DNA from: Watersipora subatra
Taxonomy: Eukaryota > Bryozoa > Gymnolaemata > Cheilostomatida > Watersiporidae
Assembly: GCF_963576615.1 (NCBI RefSeq)
Contig: NC_088717.1
Coordinates: forward strand, 36,287,802 to 36,351,801
Length of the DNA: 64,000 bases
Direction of reading: 5' to 3'
The stretch's first letter is position 1. The number at the start of each line of letters is the position of its first letter. The notes beneath the pieces were generated by a model. The model ran no database searches and was not told where the DNA came from. It was given only the letters and a program-made list of their open reading frames with translations. Shown here piece after piece: positions 1 to 12,500 of this stretch. Made by a program: the position numbers and the translations under genes.

Positions 1-129
1 TGTTAGTCAGTCTATTCTATTGGTCATCCATTTTACTGTCGTGCCTGGTGAGCTTTCTGTTAGTCAGTTTATGTTGAATGTGGTGAAATCTATATAGGCT
101 GCTATGTTTGTAATTCTACGTCAAACTAT

Positions 130-372
130 CACTTAGTGTTAGTCGTTTTAAGTGCGATCTGACTAGCGATCACTGTCATGTTAGTCGGCTATCTTCATTG
201 TGTTGTTAAGTGCGATGTAATAATAGTTTGAATAAGAAATGGCATGTTAAGTAACCCCATGATACTTATTCTGACTACCGATCACTGTCATGTTAGTCAA
301 CTACTTTCATTGTGTTGTTAAGTGTAATAACAATTGGAATAACCAATGGCATGTTAGGCAACCTACTCGATT
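130..372. repeat. Two-copy direct repeat of about 112 bp
   Basis: A block starting at 160 (tgactagcgatcactgtcat) recurs diverged from 272, and runs almost into the splice acceptor at 388. A shorter fragment of the same motif lies around 130-155. The rest of 1-388 is intron. Confidence 0.75.
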
Positions 373-388
373 TTTACCAATTCTGCAG

Positions 389-561
389 CCTGATCACCTA
401 AAGATGGTGGATGGAATGATAGTCAACCTGCTCAATGAAAAATGGTCGACTTTTCTGCGTTTTAAATTCTACCGAAGACTGACCCTTTTCTCTATCTACT
501 TTCTCATCTTCATGATTGCCCTTGTCTTACGGCCTGGCAAAGATGTTTATGACGGTGAAAG
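389..561 (+). CDS. TRPV copy 1 exon: ankyrin linker and S1
   Basis: Acceptor ttctgcag ends at 388; donor gtctgc follows 561. Enters at phase 0 and leaves at phase 2. The peptide contains [17 protein letters not shown], the pre-S1 linker typical of Nanchung/Inactive, then hydrophobic S1. Same length (173 bp) as its counterpart at 27861-28033. Confidence 0.93.
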
Positions 562-3500
562 GTCTGCTATTTTTTATTTATTTATTTTCATTGATGTGGA
601 AGACTCATATATACTAATAGAATTTAATAAAATGTTTCTTTTCTTTGTATAAAAGCCCATGCTTAAAATGGCTACTTTTATTTACAAAACCAAATCATAC
701 AGAACTTTTTAAAGAACTAATCAAATTTAAACAAACAGATCCAACTGTTGTAGCAGCTGAACTTTCTGTAGCTACAACTATCAATTCACTGTCCTATCTC
801 TTATGAAATATTATTAAATCACCAACTTTTAAACCACGTTTGTTCAACTCACTCAATAATTTCTGATTTCTGTCTTTTCATTTCATTTTTTTTAAATGTA
901 CTGAAAAAAACATCATTTTGTTGATGTTTATCAGTTCTAATAAAAGGTCGCAGTTACAACTAGAATTACCTTTTTTTAGTCTTTCACTAAATGAAACAAT
1001 TTAGACCAGAGTTGATTCTTTGTTTATATGTCAAGAATACAGATAACTATTGCAGTCCATCTAAAACACAAATAGTATAATGTTAAAATTGTGAGTTTTT
1101 AGTCTATAGTAATACTCAATAGTTCCCTCAATTGCATTCACTAGATTAAAGTCTAACTGTTAAGTGAATTGCTGTTTGCAGATGTACGTGTATATGGTGC
1201 TGGTATCAAAAACTTTACTGCATGCCATCAGGTTTGATATGCAGTTTAAGTAAAGTATTTGAGTTATTTTATGTTTTGATATGTGATAGTTTAACTCATC
1301 AGTTTAATGTTTAAGAAATCTTGTCTTTTCAAATGAAAATTTTCAAAATTGGTTTTACAAATAATATTTACTATCAAATTATTCACTATTACCGACTATT
1401 AAATTAATATGATTAGTTAGCAAACTGTTTATCAGTAGCTAGTAGCTAGTAGCAGCTCATGTACATGTATACCATCGTTACCAAGTCTGTTAACAATGCT
1501 GTGTTTCAGGCAATTGCAACTAACAATATTCGCTGCTCACGTATGTTTGAAGATGATTTTGTACAACTAAAGCTATGAGTTAAACACAATATCCATACAT
1601 GTACATGTGTAGACATGTTCAAGTCAAAGCCATTTTTTGTGCTTTTTACAATCTTTGCTTTATCATGGTTAAAAACTGTCACTGTTTATGATTTAATACA
1701 ATTTTTAGTCTGTCTTATCTTTTTTATACAGCAAATACGAGCAAAATGAAAATGGCACATTTGTTGCGACGAATCAGACATGGCCTCCACATTTCTGCTA
1801 TCTCAACGGCCCTCCAAAAGGTCAGTGGTTTGTTTTATTGCCTGTTGTTTGTCTATCTTCTATAGTCAGAAAGATCTTCTAATCCAAATAATATATAATG
1901 CACATATGCACACTTCGATAAACTAAATCAGCAGATAAAATTCATGTCAACCCTGACTAGTAAATATTCTACACTGTTACCCAGAAGTGTTATGAAACTA
2001 ATATACAACATGTTTATTACCTCTAACATTAGTTACTGTCTGAAGTTATGGGAAATACTTCATTTTGCTATTTAAAAATATTAACATCAAAAAAGCGTCT
2101 AGTGAGTCTTTAATAAACTACCACTGACTACATCTAGGTTAGTGTTTGTTCAGCTGTTTGTGTAGCCTGCTAATAAACTTTATCAGTATAAAATTCTTTT
2201 GATGGTGCATTCAACATTTTTATTCAAGTGGTTATAAAGTAAAAAAGATTTACACTATAATAAGAGACTTTTTAAAAACAGTCTACCATCAATAATATTT
2301 TATACTGCTTCCAGTCAAAAACAACTGAATGTAAAATATCATCACAATAGATAGTCGTTCAATAGATTTCCGCAAAACTTCAGCCTTTAATAGCTTTAAA
2401 CCTAATGTTAAAAGCCATTTGTTAAGATGAGATCAAGACCTACCATTCAAACTTTGATGAAATCTGCCAAATATTTCGACTTACCAGCCACTTACCGACC
2501 ATCACTGCTTTATCATGCTCCTATGTACCAACCTTGCTTCAATGTGTTTTTGCTTCCTTTACTCTCCTCCAGCCAGTTTGTTATACCCATGATTATAGGA
2601 TCATTATTATGTGCTACCATTATCAGTACTGGTACCCTGGAAGTCTAGAGCAGGGGTTGTAATAAGGATCTGCACAAATATTCATAGATGTGGCAAAGGT
2701 GGTTGAGTGGTTCAGTTTGTAGGCTAAACATGTGGGTGCGATTCCTGTACGGTGTAATTTTTTCTTACGCTCTTAGCATGAATTCGGACCGGTGGACATG
2801 ACTATTATTATTATAGTAAGATTACATGTATTATTAGTTTTTCTTTTTCATATAAACTAATTAACCAAATATCTAATCTGTGATCACATCAAAAACTGTC
2901 AACAAACTCTTTTCCTTATCAATTTGCAGGTATAGAGTATGAAGCTAGTGATTACGCCAGACTCTCAATGGAGGGAATCACTCTACTTGGAGTCATCATC
3001 TACTTGATTTCAGCAGCGATAAATCTCAAACAAACCGGCAGGCAAAGATTCTTAGAGACGCTCTGGGTATCTTTGTAAACTTTTAAAGCAAAATTTAGCT
3101 TATGAGATTTTATTGAATTTTATTAGATATTATTAAATTTTATTAGATTTTATTATTCATTTTTTAGCTTTTAAAAGCTTGTAATCACATTCCCACAAAT
3201 TTTGCACCTACAACACAACAGAGTAAGACATGGTGAATCTTTTGATACCAAATAACTGTAATGTGAATTTTGTTGCAAGTCAACCTTTTTAAAGCTTTTT
3301 TGCTAAATATTTATTTCAATAACCATAGTAAGCATATGCTGTAAGTGTATGAAGCTGTTGAAAGCCCTAATTTTACTGTAGATTGTGTTTTCTATATAAC
3401 TTGATTCTCTATTTGGCAGTCGGCTCCATCTCTCACCTTGTTCTACATATCATGTATCCTCGTCCTGCTCATGGTTCCTAGCAGAATCTTCTGTTCGTTC

Positions 3501-6500
3501 AGCAAACACTTGGCCACCTATGAGGTAAACAGCAATTTTAAGCAGTACACTTTACACCAGGAAAAGAGCTACACATATTTATAGAGCTCAGTCTAGGGCC
3601 CTTACCATGCTAGTTTATAGAGCTCAGTCTAAGGCCCTTACCACAATAATTTATAGAGCTCAGTCTAAGGCCCTTACCATAATAATTTATAGAGCTTAGT
3701 CTAAGGCCCTTACCATAATAAATTGCAGAGAAAATAATTTACTCAATCCACTCTTTCATAGTTTTGGCACATGCTAAAATATGTCTCTGTGAATTTTCCT
3801 GAAAGTCAAGTTATGCTTATAGACAAGTCTTCCATAGCTTACCATAAGCAGCTCGCTGCTATATAGTAGAGCAGGAGGGCATCAAAAAGCTGTCAAAAAA
3901 AGTGATTTATTCCTTTTGAAGGTGGGCTATGTGATAAGAGTGGTACCTAGATCAGAATTTCGAGCTGATTTCAAATATCTGGTTTCTACACCTCTCAGAT
4001 TGTTCATATTTGAGCAATATAATTAATATATTATTTTAATTAAACAAATGTCTGTAATGTTTTATGTGCTTCTGCCAACAATGTGATAATGAAAATGGCA
4101 TATAAATACTAAATAATTAGCAATAACCTAAGTTGAAATCAATTCTAATAACACTAAAATATTTATTATTCAAATATTAGAATAATATTACAAGTGTATT
4201 ATATAATATTATGTATTCCCAGTTTGGTTGATATGGTAGCAGCGTTACAGTTTGTCCTTGTTATTCCACAATTCCTATATCATTATAGATCTACAAAACA
4301 AAATGAAAAGTATTTTTAAAGACTAAGACCATGTATATATAATATTTTAGTATACATATATTCATCATTAATGCTTATTATGTTGAACCGTGTACTTTAT
4401 TATGCAAGTGAAATTGCAATTAGTCAGTCTTTTGTACGGTATGACACATGTATTCTAATCAAACATAAAGCACACCTTTGGTTACAATACCTCTCGAATA
4501 ATAACCTTCTAATTCGCAGTCATCTGAGTCTTCTGCATTACTACTTTTATCTCCATCTTTATTTCTATTGCTACAGCAGCTGCATCTGCACATGTCCATA
4601 CACTTGAGATCTGTCTTGTTGCACTGACAGCGATGAGACTGGCATCCAGTTTTGCATCAACAAAACGTGTCCATGAGCACATCAAGAGGTGCTTGTTGTT
4701 CTGTCATCCATATAGCTTTAAGCTTTCCACCTTCCATAAACCATCCATGTTGCTGGGGGGATGGAGCATTGATGATGATTTGCTTGGCTCTTCTCCATAT
4801 TGTGGCCTGGTAGGCAGTCCTAGGTATATGGAGATTTAACTCATCTAGTATGGGTGGTAGGTTTGATTGTGATGTGCGAGACGGTGAGCAGAAGATCTTA
4901 TTCTGTGCTTCATTGATGTGATTTGTCTCCTCAACATATAATCTGCATATGAATGTCTCAATAGGTTCTCATATTGCACCATCAACTTCAAAATCTGTTC
5001 CCAATGATTTCAGTGTGTTACAGAATTCAGGATGGTTCTTTAGCAGCTTGAAGAAAGTTATCTTCCCTTTGGAATAGAATGCGATTACACTGTTGCATCC
5101 ACTTAGAGCATGGAGCCCGAGCAATGCTTTGCATCGTTCAGTTGTGAAGACGGTAGACAGACAGCCTATGATTACATATCTCAACTGCTTCTTCTTACCA
5201 CAGCAGTAAATGAGTTTCTGTGATAGCAGCTCATTCACTAGAGATAGACAGCTTAGGAAAACATCTGTGTCCTGGCACTTGATTAGTACTTTTGAGCTGG
5301 GTTTGTCTTCCATTATCTTTGTGATAAGTGATAACATGCCCGTATCTGCCTCCTCGTGGTCTGATGTCAAATTATCTATTTGGCTTACAGCGATTGATCC
5401 ATCAAGGTCATAGCTAATCATGTGGCATTCTTGAGAAAAAGCTGTTACAGGTTTCTGCTTCACAGTTGACTCGCTTCATGTATCCTTCAAAAATTTCACT
5501 AGGGCAGTCTTGTTTGAGCCATCTGCTAAAAATTCAGACCATTTTGGCAATGATTACTTCGGACTAAACACAGCAACCTTCTGCCTTCCTTTCACACTTC
5601 TATGACTTCTATCACCTCCCTTAATGCTGATATCAGGGTATGTGTCACAAACAAAATCCACGCCACATGTGTGATACAAGCTTCCAATACTAACCATTCG
5701 TTGCAAACGCTGGAGGAGTGTCAGGGCCTGAATTTCGGCTATAGCATCAATCACAACCGCGTCAAAGACTGGTAGCTGATCCTGGTTAACATAAATTGAT
5801 GGTTTATCAGCAACATCTTTCTCAACAGCAGCCATCAGAGCCAACTTAGCAGTCTTCAATATAGAGCCATCAGAGTTAGCCAGGGACCAGCTGATGTTGC
5901 CAAGAGAGAATGATAACACATTTCTCAAATCCAAGTTACGCTGTTGGCTGATCACTACCAAATTCTCAAACAATCTGTGCGAACACACTAGGACTTTTTA
6001 TTTTGATTTCATAGCTGATGGTAATGTGGTGAAGGTTTTGCGCTTGTTTGACTTGATAGATGCATTGAAATCAATCTCTTCGGTGCTTAATCTCTTCTGA
6101 ACAAATTCTGAAAGCTGTTTCTCTCCTATCACATTTGCCATTTCAAGATCCTAGGTAATTCACTTCAATAGAGGCTTTTGCGCCACTGGTAATATGTACT
6201 AGCTTGGTGGTTTGAAACGCAAACAAATTTATTCTTGCTATTATGAGTCTTTCATGACTTCCCTCATTTTCTCATCAGCCTTCCATGCTTTTTCACGCAT
6301 CTCATAACTTGCTGCATCCGAACCACTAAGCACTGGCATCTTCTTCATGTCTGTATGTACAGCTGTTCGTTCCAAGTGAGTCCAGCGTTGAGAGGCCAAT
6401 GACTTCCTGGTAAACTCTATGATTCCACCGTGAGACTTTGAGTCTCTTTTAACTGTTTGCTCAATAGATTGATCACAAGCGAAAGAGCTGAATGGACAGT

Positions 6501-9500
6501 GGTGTCGTGATTGATAAGTAAAATACCCCTTCTTCATAAGAGCCTCATACACCTTGATCTGCGATACTTTCAGATTAGTCATCTCTGCATAGTACAGCGT
6601 GGCATATCTAACATAGTTTGTGTGGTCATATGCAAAAAACCAAGGAAGGATCATACACATAATTTATCTATACATTTATGTCCAAATTGTAGGCTATAAC
6701 GCGTCATGTAAACTGCAAAGAGTTAGTTTTGCTGCTCACAAAATGTGCAGACAAAAATGAAAATGTTTTCTTTTTCTCCCACCAAAGTACCATTATCATG
6801 GAGTAATCATCATGAAATTGTAAAGGAATATATATCTAGTTTCACCTCTTCTGCTGTATCACATTCTTCTGTCTCTTCTCAGCTTTTTCCATAACGAGTT
6901 TGTTACAATACTTTTTATAACAGGCATAATGACATAACGAGTCTGAACTCTCATCAAAGTTCTCAATGCTTGACACTTTTTGAGTAATTTCACATTGAAT
7001 GCTCTCTTCTTCCAATATCAACCATCTGTTTGAATACTGTTTGGCTGTCTCATATTGAAGTTTAGTCACTCTGACTAGGGTTTCATTCACAGACTGATCA
7101 AGACAGTGAAACAAGCAGTCTTGCTGCAGCCTTAACATGGGTTAAGAAGTGCTGAAAGTTGACTCACCTAATCTCAATTACATGTAAAAGCATTTACTAA
7201 CTTTTGAGATTATAAAATATTTTTCTTTGTCTGATATGTAAGGTTTTCCAAGCAAACTTGGAGTTGTCCCCTCCCATTTCGAAAGTGCTTTCTAGCTCAG
7301 AAATGTGCAAACGCATAGGTGTAGAAACATTATAATTGAATTCAGCATAAATTTCTGACTATGAAACATCTTTGTTTGAGTAGCCCACCCTCGGAAGGAA
7401 TAAGCTGAAAGATAAGTTTATGTTCCTGCTCTACTAATAGGCTTAGCTATGGCTGATTATCACTCTTCTGGTAACCATTGATTACAAATGCTTTAAAACA
7501 TACACTGTCTGTAACTCTTTGATTTGTGATTTGATTTGATCTTGAATTCAACAGCCGATGCAGACAGAAACAAATCAGACCAGATAGAAAAACTAATTAC
7601 CTAAATAAAATAATAACACTGGAATTTAGCAGTAATTTAAAAAATTATCATTATATAAATATAAAGACATTCTAGATAAGCAACATGCTCATGTCTAATT
7701 TAATTTAAAGACTTAATTTTTATGACTTTAATGATTTCAATTTTCAATGATATAAGTTCTGATGACCTTAATTTTTGTGCATTTAACTTAAATGATGTTA
7801 ATTGTAATGATTGTGTTTTTAAAAGTTTTAGTTATGATTTTAATGCTTTTCTATTTGGTTTAGTAATTTTGGTTTTAAATTTAAAGGTTTTAATTCCACT
7901 TACTGCAACTTTAATATTTCAATTTTAGATTTAATTATTTCATTTTTCATAAATCTAATTTTAATGAGTTTTGTTACAGGGTTCTTATTTAATTGTTTTA
8001 ATTTTGATGATTTCAGGATGTCTTGACAATCATAACTATTCTCATGACAGCTCCCCATTTTTTGTTTTTTTGTCGTGGATTCAAGATGGTTGGGCCATTT
8101 GTTACGATGATCTACAAAATGCTCGTTGGAGATCTGCTGCGGTTCTTCACCATATACTTCATATTTCTGATTGGCTTCTCACAGGTACCACCTAGTAAAC
8201 TGATATCCTGACAATACTTACTATTTGCCACTCCACAGATATCATCATTATCTTTAAAGTGTGACACATATGGCATGTGTCTTCACACTATACATATAGT
8301 CTGGAATGTGTCACTGTGCTTGACATTGTTTATCACTTGTCATGCCATAGATGTCATTATTATCATTAAAATGGGACACATACGAACAAGTGTTTTTTAG
8401 TATCTATAATGTTGAATGCCACTTGTCATGCCACATATGCAACATTATCTTTAAATCGTGACACATATGACAGTTTTTTTATACTAGCCATAATCTAGAA
8501 TGTATCTGGAACTTCCTTTTACTGCACCTGACAAGTGTATCTGCCCTGTCTGGTAAAATAACTTGTATCACATGTTTAGAATCTGATGCATTGCTTATAT
8601 AGTATCAAAACATTTCTTTTAATTAACCAAAAAACTTTTTGTAAACAAATAAGTCGCTCTTTGCAAATTGAGGTCGCTTGTTTTATTTCTTCTTCACAAG
8701 GGTGACACAACAGTAACTTGTGAGTAACTGGCATGCAAGAACAGCAAACAAGCTGAACTGAGATTGATGAAATACTTTAAACATTGATGAATCAAACATT
8801 TCTAATTTTATGCTAAATGAGTTGGTCATGTCAAAGGTTTGTGGAAGGGAGACTTGTAAAAAGTGCTCGTTACAGCTTAGTTTTAGTGTCAAGGTTATTA
8901 GAAATACTCCAAAAAGCCCAATAATAAATATGGTGTGATACAATTGTGTAGGCAAGCTGCTTGTACAAACTGTTTAATTTGAATGTTTTTATAAATCAAC
9001 ATCAGCAAATTGATAATCTATAAAAATCAACCAGTTAATTAAAAGTATATCCGAAAGCTTTTTTGTACCTCACAAGCTAGAAATAAAATATTTTTATAAA
9101 GCATCATCTTGCGTATTCTCGTTCTTTGAAAATGCTCCATGTTCTTTTATATTTTGCTAGCTGAAAGTTTAGTCTAAAATTTATATTCAATTCGCAATAT
9201 TTTAACATATTGTTGTAGTCTATGTATGTGATCCACGTAAACTACAACCACCCAGAAAATAAGACGACTCCATTCACCAATCCACCAGAGGCGTTAATGG
9301 GCATGTTTTACATGAGTATGGGTACGTTGAAGGAGCTCCCTTATTAATTGTACAAGCACAAAGGCTACTTTACCTACAGTTTATTGTAATCTAGACAATC
9401 TCATTATCAACTGTCTGTTTTCCTGGTCTGTGCAGCTTGAATGGGAACTAAAAATGTCTGAAGTTTTGTTGCTCACTCCTTCAGTTTTAATAGCTGATAC

Positions 9501-12500
9501 TAGTACATAAGGCAACTTAATATAATAAGATAGATGCAACATGGTTCAACAGTTGATGACAGTTTATGACAAAAGTGCATTTTTGAAATGTACAAATGTG
9601 TGAATCTGAAAGGTGATTGGTCAACAGTGGTTTACTGTTGCTACATGTAGCAACAGTAAACTACTATTGACCAATCACCTTTCAGATTCACTTGTTTGTG
9701 CATTTCAAAAATACCAATTTAATTTCATTTCTCAACTATAAATGGTAATATCGTGAATTCTACTCTAAAAATAAAACAGTTGCTTGTAGAAAAATATGCT
9801 TTAATTTGCTAAATAAGGTGTTTACAATTTTATGAATTGTAAAAATGTTCACAGCTTTGCTTGCAGTAGCTCTCTTATGTCTTCAACAGGTGAGTTTATT
9901 ACTATGTATGAAGATCTCAAGTACACAACGCATGAAATCATGGGAAAGGTTGTCTTTGTGTTCTACATGATACTCGTCACCTTGCTGCTTATCAACATGC
10001 TGATTGCCATGATGGGCAACACATACACACTTGTTAATGAGACACAGAAAGAGTGGTTACGTCAATGGGCTCATATTGTTCTCGCCATAGAGCAGACAGT
10101 CTCTCCAAGTGAGTTGCTGAATATTTCATCACGTTTCTCTCGCTGACAATCAGTTTATAGCTTCCAAAAGAGAAGATCAATCTATGGCTATAAACTGCTT
10201 ATAACTTTTTCGCAGCAGTACCATATAATGGCTAGGTACTAGATGATAACTAAGTACTAGATAATAATGAGGTACTAGATGATAACTAGGTACTAGATGA
10301 TGACTTGGTACTAGATGATGACTAGGTACTAGATGATGACTAGGTACTAGATAAAGACTAGGTACCAGATGATGACTAAGTACTATATGATAACTAGGTA
10401 CTAGATGATGACTAGGTACTAGATGACTAGGTACTAGATGATGACTAGGTACTAGATGATGACTAGGTACTAGATGATGACTAAGTACTAGATGATGACT
10501 ATGTACTAGATGATAACTAGGTGCTATATGATGACTAGGTACTAGATGATGACTAGGTACTAGATGATGACTAGGTACTAGATGATTACTAGGTACTACA
10601 TGATGACTAAGTACTAGATGATGACTAGGTACTAGATGATAAATAGGTACTAGATGATGGCTAGGTACTAGATGATAAATAGGTACTAGATGATGACTAG
10701 GTACTAGATGACTAGGTACTAGATGATGACTAGGTACTAGATGATGACTAGGTACTAGATGATGACTAGGTACTAGATGATGACTAAGTACTAGATGATG
10801 ACTATGTACTAGATGATAACTAGGTGCTATATGATGACTAGGTACTAGATGATGACTAGGTACTAGATGATGACTAGGTACTAGATGATTACTAGGTACT
10901 ACATGATGACTAAGTACTAGATGATGACTAGGTACTAGATGATAAATAGGTACTAGATGATGGCTAGGTACTAGATGATAAATAGGTACTAGATGATGAC
11001 TAGGTACTAGATGACTAGGTACTAGATGATGACTAGGTACTAGATTATGACAAGGTACTAAATGATGACTAGGTACTAGATGATGACTAGGTACTAAATG
11101 ACTAGGTACTAGATGATGACTAGGTACTAGATGATGACTAGGTACTAGATGATGACTAGGTACTAGATGATAACTAGGTACTAAGTGATGACTAGGTACT
11201 AGATGATAGCTAAGTACTAGATGATGACTAGGTACTAGATGTTGACTAGGTACTAGATGATGACTAGGTACTAGATGATGACTAGGTACTAGATAATAAT
11301 GAGGTACTAAATGATAACTGGGTATTAGCCGATGCCTAGATAACTAGATAGCTATATAATGTATCGGTAATAAAAATAGGTTGCTATGTTATTATTACGT
11401 ATATAATTGATAACATGCTGCCAAGTTTTTGCTGAAAAGCAAGTTGTAAAAAAATACCTATATTGTTTGATCACCAAACTGCACAATTGTCAAAAATAGA
11501 ACAATGTTGCAAAAATGTTACAATTAGAACGTAAATTATAATGTTAATAGAATTTTACAATTACAACAAAAATTAGAATGTTACAATTAGAATTTTACAA
11601 TTACAACAAAAATTAGAATGTTACAATTAGAATTTTACAATTACAACAAAAGTTTTACAATTTTGGTTACAGAAGAAAGAGAGAACCAGCAACATAAATA
11701 TTCTCAGCCAATGAAAAATGGAGATGACGCGCACAGAGCGTTAGCTATTCGCTGGCATCAGACGGAAGAAGAAAGAGAAAAGTTGATGAAAGGAAAAGAA
11801 GAAATCAAACAGAAGCAAAGAGATATAATGATGCGGAAAGCTGCAAAATCTGGTAAAAGCTTTAATTTTCTCTAAAAAAAATTTGAGATTTTTTACAGGT
11901 GTATTTAAAAAAAAATTTCTCTGAAGAAATAGTTTTATTAGGAATATTTTTTTAAGCAAGAGAAAAAACGAGCAAACACAATAAAACTGGGCAGCTTCCA
12001 TACTTGTATGCATAGACCTATTAACTATACTATATATAGTATAGTTAATAGGTCTACGCTTGTATGAAATCTATCAACAATAAATGGTGTTGGAGGGTTC
12101 CAATTAACCTCAAGGGCAGTTGATGTATTATATAAAACATAAATTGTTGCCACCTATCTGACTGTTTCCGTGAATTATGATTCTATTTGTTGTTATTGAG
12201 GAAATTTCGGATGGCTAGAGGGCAGGTCAGTTTCAGTAAAATAAATAGGAGTATTTCCTTTAATTTGCATTTCACAGATTTGTATAATCTATGATTTTGT
12301 AAGTCAGTAGTGATTATTTATTGATTATCTATTGATTATCTATTGACCTTTTAATAAACTGAGCCCTAGGCTAATGCTTGAATTATTTTATCATTTTAGT
12401 TTGAGACTCGCAAAACAATTGGTTCGAATTTTTGCCTTCATATTACCAAATGCTTCAACAAGGATTTTAGGTTATGCCAATGTTGGCTTGAGTTATATAA

